Below, piece after piece: positions 26,893-33,621 of a stretch of DNA of 64,000 nt. The first letter of the stretch is position 1. Each line of letters begins with the position of its first letter. Under the pieces are notes generated by a model. That model had not been told where the DNA came from, ran no database searches, and saw only the letters and a list, made by a program, of their open reading frames with translations. Origin of the DNA: Streptomyces sp. CB02400. GTDB taxonomy: Bacteria; Actinomycetota; Actinomycetes; Streptomycetales; Streptomycetaceae. The position numbers and the translations under genes were made by a program. The stretch lies in the NCBI RefSeq assembly GCF_001905725.1, contig NZ_LIWB01000003.1:62001-126000 (forward strand). The letters run 5' to 3'.

Positions 26893-26921
26893 TTGTGAGA
26901 CGCGATACATCGCGTTATGGT
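26893..26921 (+). promoter_or_regulatory. Promoter whose spacer is a perfect 16-bp palindrome
   Basis: TTGTGA (26893-26898) and TATGGT (26916-26921) have a 17-bp spacer. Sixteen of those bases (26900-26915) are the perfect palindrome ACGCGATACATCGCGT. A repressor bound there would block RNA polymerase at the ABC exporter promoter. The arrangement resembles PadR- or TetR-type control of drug exporters; no such regulator is adjacent. Confidence 0.6.
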
Positions 26922-27042
26922 GTGTGTCTCGCCGCCGGGTGGCCACCGTCCGTCCCGCCACCCGTGCCCGACGAAAAACCTCAGCACACCAAAGCGCGCA
27001 AACCTAGGCTTTCCGAAGAATCACGACGACGTGGAGACTCAT

Positions 27043-28035
27043 ATGCCAGGCGCCATCTATGCCGAAGGTCTGGTGAAGACCTTCGGGAACGTAAGGGCAC
27101 TGGACGGCGTCGACCTGGAGGTCCCCGAGGGCACCGTCCTGGGCCTGCTCGGGCCGAACGGCGCGGGGAAGACCACCACCGTCCGCTGCCTGACCACCCT
27201 GCTGCGGCCCGACAGCGGCAAGGCGGTCGTCGCCGGCCTCGACGTGCTGAAACAGCCCGACGCCGTACGCCGCTCCATCGGCCTGTCCGGCCAGTTCGCC
27301 GCCGTCGACGAGTATCTGACCGGCCGCGAGAACCTGCAGATGGTCGGACAGCTCTACCAGATGAAGGCGAAGGCGGCGAAGGCCCGCGCGGACGAGCTGC
27401 TGGAGCAGTTCAACCTCGCGGACGCCGCCGACCGCACCGCCAAGACCTACTCCGGAGGCATGCGCCGCCGCCTCGACCTCGCCGCCGCCCTGGTCGTCTC
27501 GCCGCCCGTGATGTTCATGGACGAGCCGACCACCGGCCTCGACCCGCGCAACCGCCAGCAACTGTGGGAGGTGATCAAACAGCTCGTCTCCGGAGGTACG
27601 ACACTGCTGCTCACCACCCAGTACCTGGAGGAGGCCGACCACCTCGCGCACGACATCGCGGTCGTCGACCACGGCAAGGTCATCGCCCAGGGCACCTCCG
27701 ACCAGCTCAAGGCCCGCACCGGCGGCGAACGCGTCGAGGTAGTGGTGCACGAACGCGAGCACATCCAGTCGGCGTCCGCCCTCCTCGACAAGTACAGCCT
27801 GCGCGGCGCCGGCCAGGGCGACACCACGGTCGAGGACCACATGCGCAAGATCACCACACCGGTCTCCGGCGGCGCGAAGCTCCTCGCCGAGATCATCCGC
27901 GACCTCGACACCAACGGCATCGAGATCGACGACATCGGCCTGCGCCGCCCCACCCTCGACGACGTCTTCCTCTCCCTCACCGGCCATGTCGCGGAGGCCA
28001 AGGACGACGAGGACACCAAGGAGACCGCGAAATGA
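27043..28035 (+). CDS. DrrA-type ABC exporter ATP-binding protein
   Basis: The 330-residue ATPase has Walker A GLLGPNGAGKTTT, signature TYSGGMRRRLDLAAAL, Walker B VMFMDEPTTGLDP and H-loop LLTTQYLEEAD. The C-terminal 90 residues form the extension typical of the DrrA (daunorubicin resistance) group. ATG 27043 follows GGAG. Its stop overlaps the permease start in ATGA, so subunit synthesis is coupled. The pair should export a hydrophobic compound. The long 5' leader (about 115 nt after the predicted promoter) shows no clear riboswitch. Confidence 0.92.
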   Translation: MPGAIYAEGLVKTFGNVRALDGVDLEVPEGTVLGLLGPNGAGKTTTVRCLTTLLRPDSGKAVVAGLDVLKQPDAVRRSIGLSGQFAAVDEYLTGRENLQMVGQLYQMKAKAAKARADELLEQFNLADAADRTAKTYSGGMRRRLDLAAALVVSPPVMFMDEPTTGLDPRNRQQLWEVIKQLVSGGTTLLLTTQYLEEADHLAHDIAVVDHGKVIAQGTSDQLKARTGGERVEVVVHEREHIQSASALLDKYSLRGAGQGDTTVEDHMRKITTPVSGGAKLLAEIIRDLDTNGIEIDDIGLRRPTLDDVFLSLTGHVAEAKDDEDTKETAK

Positions 28036-28880
28036 GCGCCGTCACCGACACCGTCCGGGTCACGGCCCCCGGGAACCCCGTCGGCCGGTCGATCAGGGAC
28101 TCCCTGGTCGTCGCCCGCAGAAATCTGATCCGCATGGCCCGGATTCCCGAGATGCTCATTTTCGGGCTGTTCCAGCCGATCATGTTCGTGGTGCTGTTCA
28201 CCTACGTGTTCGGCGGCTCGATCCAGGTCGGCTCGTCCAGCTCCACCCAGGCCTACCGCGAGTTCCTGATGGCCGGCATCTTCGCCCAGACCGTCACGTT
28301 CGCCACGGCGGGCGCGGGGGCGGGCATCGCCGACGACATGCACAAGGGCCTCATCGATCGCTTCCGCTCCCTGCCGATGTCACGTGGCGCGGTACTGACC
28401 GGCCGCACCATGGCCGACCTGGTACAGACGGCGCTCACCCTCGTCGTGCTGGCGGTCGTCGCCGTACTCGTCGGCTGGCGCACGCACGAGAACTTCGGCA
28501 AGGTGCTCGTCGGATTCGGCCTGCTCCTGCTGCTCGGATACGCGTTCTCATGGATCGGCGCGCTCATCGGCCTGTCCGTGCGCACTCCCGAAGCGGCGAC
28601 CTCGGGCGGCCTGATCTGGCTGTTCCCGCTGACGTTCATCTCGAACGCGTTCGTGGACGCGAACCAGATGCCGTCCTTCCTTCGGCACATCGCGGAGTGG
28701 AACCCCTTCAGCGCCACCGTTCAGGCATGCCGTGAGATGTTCGGCAACCTTCCCCCGGGCTTCCAGACACCCGACGCGTGGCCCATGCAGCACCCCGTCT
28801 GGGCCTCGTTGATCTGGTCGGTCCTGATCATCGCGTTCTTCCGGACGCTCGCCGTGCGCAAGTACCGCTCGGCGGCATGA
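28032..28880 (+). CDS. DrrB-type ABC-2 exporter permease
   Basis: The 282-residue protein has about six TM segments in the ABC-2 layout, with the family motif around residues 90-115 (HKGLIDRFRSLPMSRGAVLT) and a re-entrant hydrophobic C-terminal half (WLFPLTFISNAFVDANQMP). It follows the ATPase gene with a 4-nt overlap and is followed by a clear terminator, so the operon consists of these two genes. Confidence 0.92.
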   Translation: MSAVTDTVRVTAPGNPVGRSIRDSLVVARRNLIRMARIPEMLIFGLFQPIMFVVLFTYVFGGSIQVGSSSSTQAYREFLMAGIFAQTVTFATAGAGAGIADDMHKGLIDRFRSLPMSRGAVLTGRTMADLVQTALTLVVLAVVAVLVGWRTHENFGKVLVGFGLLLLLGYAFSWIGALIGLSVRTPEAATSGGLIWLFPLTFISNAFVDANQMPSFLRHIAEWNPFSATVQACREMFGNLPPGFQTPDAWPMQHPVWASLIWSVLIIAFFRTLAVRKYRSAA

Positions 28881-28884
28881 CGAA

Positions 28885-28913
28885 GCCCCCGGCACCGCAG
28901 GGGTGCCGGGGGC
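28885..28913. terminator. Convergent terminator, exporter operon / greA
   Basis: GCCCCCGGCACC (28885-28896) pairs perfectly with GGTGCCGGGGGC (28902-28913) around a 5-nt loop. It lies between two convergent genes and is symmetric enough to act on both. Confidence 0.8.
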
Positions 28914-28937
28914 CCGTCGGGGACTCGCGGGGGCGGG

Positions 28938-29435
28938 TCAGCCGTTGTACGGCTTCGCCTCCAGGATCTTCACCGAGGCCTTCTTGCCGTTCGGCAGCTC
29001 GTACTCCGCGTCCTCGCCGACCTTGTGGCCGATGACGCCCGAGCCGAGCGGGGACTGCGGCGAGTAGGTCTCGATGTCGGCGCTCGCGTACTCGCGGGAG
29101 GCGAGCAGGAAGGACAGCGTGTCGTCCTCGTCACCGTCGAAGGCGATCGTCACGACCATGCCGGGCGCCACGGCGCCGTCGGCCGCCGGGGCCTCGCCAA
29201 CCTTGGCGCTCTCGAGGAGCTGGGTGAGCTGGCGCACACGGAGCTCCTGCTTGCCCTGCTCCTCCTTGGCCGCGTGGTACCCGCCGTTCTCCCGCAGGTC
29301 GCCCTCCTCGCGCGCGGCGGCGATCTTCGCGGAGATCTCCGTGCGCGCGGGACCAGTAAGGTACGCAAGCTCTTCCTTGAGCTTGTTGTACGCCTCCTGG
29401 GTCAGCCAGGTGACGTTCTCGCTGGTCTGGGTCAC
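28938..29435 (-). CDS. greA: Transcription elongation factor GreA
   Basis: The 165-residue protein rescues backtracked RNA polymerase by stimulating transcript cleavage. The N-terminal coiled coil carries AAREEGDLRENGGYHAAKEE, whose Asp and Glu correspond to the metal-positioning acidic tip of GreA. The C-terminal FKBP-like domain follows (GSGVIGHKVGEDAEYELPNG). GTG 29435 is chosen because GAGGAG lies 6 nt upstream; a longer in-frame start at 29465 lacks such support. Confidence 0.95.
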   Translation of the reverse strand: MTQTSENVTWLTQEAYNKLKEELAYLTGPARTEISAKIAAAREEGDLRENGGYHAAKEEQGKQELRVRQLTQLLESAKVGEAPAADGAVAPGMVVTIAFDGDEDDTLSFLLASREYASADIETYSPQSPLGSGVIGHKVGEDAEYELPNGKKASVKILEAKPYNG

Positions 29436-29603
29436 AGGTGCTCCTCGTAGGTACTGGGAATACAAAGCATCGCCCTACCCAGAAGGATGTTCCTCCAGGG
29501 ATGGGCGAAACCACGAGCCTAACAATTGAGTGCCCGCAGGGGGAGGACATAAGCCACCGGACTCATGTCAGCGCAGGTCAGCGGCCAGGTATTCCCCGCG
29601 GTG

Positions 29604-30002
29604 TCAGCCCGTGTGACAGCCGACGAGCTCGGCCGAGGTGCCCCGGGAGGTGGTGCGGAGCGTGACGACCTCGTCGACGCGCGTGGCGTCCTTGTCGAAG
29701 CGGAAGTCGGCGCGGCCCACCTCGGCGCCGTCCTCGGACTGGGAGCGGACCGTGCAGTAGCCGGCGACGCCCGCGTCCTTGTGCACCTCCAGGTGCACCT
29801 TCACGGAGTCCTCGGCGGTCTCGAAACCGATCACCTCGGCGCTGATCTCGTTCTGGGCGACGTAGTGGTAGCCGAACCAGCCGATCAGCCCGAGCATCAG
29901 CACCGACAGCACGGCGCCGACGACCTTGAGGGTGCGGTCGGCACGCTGGTCCGAGGAGCGGCCGTAGCGGCCCTCGGGCAGCCGCGTGCTCGACGTACTC
30001 AT
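29604..30002 (-). CDS. DUF4307-family membrane protein
   Basis: The 132-residue protein has one TM segment (about 25-46; VVGAVLSVLMLGLIGWFGYH) followed by an extracytoplasmic beta-rich domain. Two Cys (in YCTVRS and VGCHTG) could form a disulfide. The family is an actinobacterial one that I recall sitting next to mca. It is divergent from mca, and a role in thiol metabolism is only a neighbourhood guess. Confidence 0.8.
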   Translation of the reverse strand: MSTSSTRLPEGRYGRSSDQRADRTLKVVGAVLSVLMLGLIGWFGYHYVAQNEISAEVIGFETAEDSVKVHLEVHKDAGVAGYCTVRSQSEDGAEVGRADFRFDKDATRVDEVVTLRTTSRGTSAELVGCHTG

Positions 30003-30150
30003 GATCGTCTCCTCGGCAGGAGGGGACCGGTGTCCCCAGGCGGGTCCCGGAGCGCGGACTCCGGAATTTTTCGTCCCCCGATTCGGTCACTATAGAAGCC
30101 TGCGACTGCGCCGCCGCACTGAGGGCGCCTACCGACTTGAGGATTGAGTC

Positions 30151-31032
30151 TTGACTGACCAGCTGCGACTGATGGCCGTGCACGCCCACCCCGACGACGA
30201 GTCGAGCAAGGGCGCGGCCACCATGGCGAAGTACGTGTCCGAGGGGGTGGACGTGCTGGTGGTGACCTGCACGGGCGGGGAGCGCGGCTCCATCCTCAAC
30301 CCGAAGCTGCAGGGCGACGCGTACATCGAGGAGCACATCCACGAGGTGCGCAAGAAGGAGATGGACGAGGCCCGGGAGATCCTGGGGGTGAAGCAGGAGT
30401 GGCTCGGGTTCGTCGACTCCGGGCTGCCCGAGGGCGACCCGCTGCCGCCGCTGCCGGAGGGCTGCTTCGCCCTGGAGGACGTCGACAAGGCGGCCGGTGA
30501 GCTGGTGCGGAAGATCCGTTCCTTCCGCCCCCAGGTGATCACCACCTATGACGAGAACGGCGGCTACCCGCACCCCGACCACATCATGACCCACAAGATC
30601 ACGATGGTGGCGTTCGAGGGCGCGGCGGACACCGCGAAGTACCCGGAGGGCGAGTACGGACCGGCGTACCAGCCGCTGAAGGTGTACTACAACCAGGGGT
30701 TCAACCGCCCCCGCACCGAGGCGCTGCACCAGGCGATGCTGGACCGCGGCCTGGAGTCGCCGTACGGGGACTGGCTGAAGCGCTGGAGCGAGTTCGAGCG
30801 CAAGGAGCGCACGCTCACCACGCACGTGCCGTGCGCCGACTTCTTCGAGATCCGTGACAAGGCGCTGATCGCGCACGCGACGCAGATCGACCCCGACGGG
30901 GGCTGGTTCCGGGTGCCGATGGACCTCCAGCGGGAGGTCTGGCCGACGGAGGAGTACGAGCTGGCGAAGTCCCTCGTCGATACCTCCCTCCCCGAGGACG
31001 ACCTCTTCGCGGGCATCCGGGACAATGCCTGA
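30151..31032 (+). CDS. mca: Mycothiol S-conjugate amidase
   Basis: The 293-residue zinc amidase cleaves mycothiol S-conjugates to a mercapturic acid and GlcN-Ins, so electrophilic toxins and antibiotics can be exported. The zinc site is made by HAHPDDE near the N-terminus and YPHPDH around residue 146. A Lys at residue 20 (DDESSKG) sits where I recall Mca carrying Lys and the related deacetylase MshB carrying Ser, which supports Mca. The start is TTG 30151, with GAGGA about 10 nt upstream. Confidence 0.94.
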   Translation: MTDQLRLMAVHAHPDDESSKGAATMAKYVSEGVDVLVVTCTGGERGSILNPKLQGDAYIEEHIHEVRKKEMDEAREILGVKQEWLGFVDSGLPEGDPLPPLPEGCFALEDVDKAAGELVRKIRSFRPQVITTYDENGGYPHPDHIMTHKITMVAFEGAADTAKYPEGEYGPAYQPLKVYYNQGFNRPRTEALHQAMLDRGLESPYGDWLKRWSEFERKERTLTTHVPCADFFEIRDKALIAHATQIDPDGGWFRVPMDLQREVWPTEEYELAKSLVDTSLPEDDLFAGIRDNA

Positions 31033-31276
31033 CATGAGCGCAAGCGCAAGCCTGGCAATGACCCACCTGGTGCCTCTGGCCAAGGAACTCGACGAGGACA
31101 AGGTGACCCCTGGTGTTCTCGGGTTCATCGTGTTCGCGGTGATGGCTCTGGCGGTGTGGGCCCTGATGAAGTCGATGAACCGGCATATGGGGCGGGTGGA
31201 CTTCCAGGAGGCACCCGAGGACGCCGCGGCACCCACCGGGGGCACCGGTCCCGCGGGTGCCGAGAAGCGCGCCTGA
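31025..31276 (+). CDS. Small single-pass membrane protein downstream of mca
   Basis: The 83-residue protein overlaps the mca stop by 8 nt and is probably translated from the same mRNA. It has one TM segment (TPGVLGFIVFAVMALAVWAL, about 28-47), then a basic stop-transfer (KSMNRHMGR) and an acidic/Ala-rich tail. An alternative ATG lies at 31034. It is conserved next to mca in streptomycetes as I recall. Function unknown. Confidence 0.75.
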   Translation: MPDMSASASLAMTHLVPLAKELDEDKVTPGVLGFIVFAVMALAVWALMKSMNRHMGRVDFQEAPEDAAAPTGGTGPAGAEKRA

Positions 31277-31319
31277 GGACTCCCGCCCTCCGGTGGCCGC
31301 GCCCGGGCGGCACGTGCCC

Positions 31320-32318
31320 TCAGCGGGCGTGGTCGGCCAGGGACAGCAACAGGTGCGCCGACTCGGGCCGCAGATGGTCCGAGTGGGCGCCCGCGGGTCC
31401 CCGGCCCCGGACGAAGACCCCGCCGGCGTCCACGCTGACGAAACGGTGGTCCAGGGCCTCGACCGGGTACGGCTGCCCGGGCGGGAGCATGTCGATCGCG
31501 GAGACCGGAGCCGGCGCCGTGCCGATGCCCGCGTATCCGATGCCCGCCCGTTTCTCCGCGCGCAGGTGCCAGAAGCCGGTGGCACGGTCGTACTGCGAGT
31601 AGGTCGCGACCAGCGGCCCGCGCAGGGGTGCCCCGGCCAGCGCGGTGAACCGGGTGGCGAAGGCGTCGCGCGGCGCCGCCATCTGGAACAGCAGCATGCT
31701 GTCGACGGTGAACGGCCGTCCCGGAACCGACGGCATGCTCCAGCCGAGCGTTCCCCCGGGCCGGTCGCCCGCCGCCCACTGCACCGCCTCGCACAGGAAG
31801 CGGCAGCCGAACGAGTGCCCCACCAGGTGCAGGTACTGCCCGTTCCGCGTCCGCAGGACCGGTGTCCGGTCGCCGCGCTGCGCGTCCAGGTAGCCGAGCA
31901 GCCGGCCGATGACCCGCGCGGCGTGACCGCGCGTCGACATGGAGTGCGCACGCTCCCGGATCGTCCGGTAACCGGCCAGGGAGGGCAGCGACCGGGACGG
32001 CCAGGCCACCAGTACCGGCCACGGGGCGAAGACCCGGGGACCGGACGCCAGCCGGGGGTAGAGCTCCGGGCGGGTGTCGAGTTGCCGCGCGGCCAGACCG
32101 AGCAGGGACCCGAAGGCGGCGACCGCCGAGTCCGGCGAGGTCTGCCACCCGTGGACGTACACGACGATGTCGGTGGCCCAGGGCGGCGGAGTGAGAAGGT
32201 CCGCGAAGTGCTCGTCGAGCCGGGCCGCGGGCACCGGGCGCGGGCCGTTCGCGGTGCGTCGGGCCGGCCAGCCGCGCTCGTCCAGGTGCACGGTGCGTAC
32301 GGATGCCGGGCCGGTCAC
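31320..32318 (-). CDS. Alpha/beta hydrolase, putative effector of the STAND-CHAT operon
   Basis: The 332-residue protein has an alpha/beta-hydrolase core: VVYVHGWQTSPDS (oxyanion region after strand 3) and LHLVGHSFGCRF with nucleophile elbow Ser169. Later Asp and His candidates exist (YSQYD, HSDHLRPE) but cannot be assigned with confidence. No signal peptide or TM segment is seen. GTG 32318 overlaps the CHAT gene's TGA as GTGA, so the two products are made together. Lipase/esterase-type hydrolases serve as membrane-damaging effectors in some bacterial conflict systems; that role here is inferred. Confidence 0.78.
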   Translation of the reverse strand: MTGPASVRTVHLDERGWPARRTANGPRPVPAARLDEHFADLLTPPPWATDIVVYVHGWQTSPDSAVAAFGSLLGLAARQLDTRPELYPRLASGPRVFAPWPVLVAWPSRSLPSLAGYRTIRERAHSMSTRGHAARVIGRLLGYLDAQRGDRTPVLRTRNGQYLHLVGHSFGCRFLCEAVQWAAGDRPGGTLGWSMPSVPGRPFTVDSMLLFQMAAPRDAFATRFTALAGAPLRGPLVATYSQYDRATGFWHLRAEKRAGIGYAGIGTAPAPVSAIDMLPPGQPYPVEALDHRFVSVDAGGVFVRGRGPAGAHSDHLRPESAHLLLSLADHAR

Positions 32319-33616
32319 CAGGCACGCTCCAGCCGGTGGTCCATGCCGCAGTGCAGCGCGTAGGCGAAGCCCAGCGGATTGCGGAAGACGTCCGCGAAGT
32401 GCCGGCCCAGCCCGTGCATGATCTCCCCTGTCGTCTCGGTGCCCGGAAGGTAGCGGGTGACGAAGGCGTGGGCGTACTCGGCGGCGAACACCTGCGGCAT
32501 CTCGATCTGCGGTCCGAGGACGCCGCCGGCACCGGCCCGGATCAGCGCCCCGCCGATGTGCGTCACGTCGGCGGAGCCGGTCAGTCCCGCGTAACAGGCG
32601 TTGAAGACCACCAGGGGGCGGTACGGGAAGAGGTCGCCCGGGCCGCGTCGCGCGAGCACCGTGTGCGCGTCGATGTCCTGGTGATCGCTCAGCTGCACCA
32701 CGAACCGCGACGCACCGGGCTCCTCGGTGGGCCGGAAGTGACCGTGGCACCAGAAGTACATCAGCTGCTCCTCGAGGGGCCCGGACCGCAGGGCGTGGAG
32801 CAGTTCCGGGCGCCGGGTGCGCTCGATGCGCCGGGTGCCGACGGCGAGGGCGGCGGCGACCTCGGCCGCGCGGGTCCGGCCCTCGGCGTCCAGGCAGGTG
32901 TCGTGGTTGAGGCTCACCACCGGGACCGGGGGAGGTTCGGGAGACTCCTCCTCGTCGGGGAAGTCCGTGTGCAGTCCGCCGGTCTGCTCGATCTGGTGCC
33001 GGTAGCCGAGGAAACGCCGCAGCAGCTCGTCGGGAGGCCCCAGGCACGGGTCGCCCGCCGATCCGTACTCGGCGGGAAGGCACAGCATCGGCCAGGGCAG
33101 GAAGAGCGGGGAATCGACCCGGACGCGCAGCGGGTGGTCACCGCCGAGCGCGGCCAGGAGCACCTTCCGCAGCCGCTCGGCGCCTCTCCCTCCGGCCCCG
33201 AGCAGCTCCTCCCACAGCAGATACGCGCCCTGCTCGACGAGTTCGTCGAGGATGACGCACAGCTCCGTCTCGGGTTCGGTGGTGAAGTCCAGGAGCGTCG
33301 AATAGGGCAGCGGGGTGCGGTCCGGCACGGGGACGCCGTGCTCGTCGACGGGTTCGTACGACACCAGCTCCCGCTTCCACACGGCCCGCAGGCGGGCCGC
33401 CGAGGCGCGCAGCGCGGCGGGGGCCACCTCCAGCCTCGCCGTGTACTCGCCGATGGCCGCGGGGACGGCCGTGCCGTACACCCGGGCCCTGACGTGATCG
33501 TCCGCGTAGGCGTCCAGGGCCAGTACCAGATCGGGGTGGCGGACGGTGGCCGCCGGACGCCGGGTGAAGCCGCGTCCCGGGTCCTGGACGATGCGTACGG
33601 GAAGGTCCCGTGCCAT
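32315..33616 (-). CDS. CHAT-domain (caspase-like) protein
   Basis: The 433-residue protein has a CHAT domain in its C-terminal half. MYFWCHGHFRP supplies the His-Gly motif (His291) and VVFNACYAGLTG the Cys (Cys341), the arrangement of the separase/caspase-type peptidase dyad. GPQIEMPQVFAAEYAHAF follows, as in the family. The N-terminal 200 residues are a separate domain that I do not recognise. ATG 33616 is preferred because GGGAGG lies 8 nt before it; that site overlaps the stop of the upstream TPR gene, so translation is linked. CHAT proteases act downstream of STAND/TPR proteins in several prokaryotic defence systems. Confidence 0.82.
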   Translation of the reverse strand: MARDLPVRIVQDPGRGFTRRPAATVRHPDLVLALDAYADDHVRARVYGTAVPAAIGEYTARLEVAPAALRASAARLRAVWKRELVSYEPVDEHGVPVPDRTPLPYSTLLDFTTEPETELCVILDELVEQGAYLLWEELLGAGGRGAERLRKVLLAALGGDHPLRVRVDSPLFLPWPMLCLPAEYGSAGDPCLGPPDELLRRFLGYRHQIEQTGGLHTDFPDEEESPEPPPVPVVSLNHDTCLDAEGRTRAAEVAAALAVGTRRIERTRRPELLHALRSGPLEEQLMYFWCHGHFRPTEEPGASRFVVQLSDHQDIDAHTVLARRGPGDLFPYRPLVVFNACYAGLTGSADVTHIGGALIRAGAGGVLGPQIEMPQVFAAEYAHAFVTRYLPGTETTGEIMHGLGRHFADVFRNPLGFAYALHCGMDHRLERAW

Positions 33617-33621
33617 CGAGG

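Noticed and set aside
26922-27042. Riboswitch in the ABC exporter leader
   Set aside because: No known riboswitch core or ordered set of stems could be seen in the 120-nt leader.
29578-32532. Long minus-strand frame spanning DUF4307, mca and part of the hydrolase region
   Set aside because: It crosses three well-supported genes in other frames and its translation is Arg/Pro/Ala-rich without a domain.
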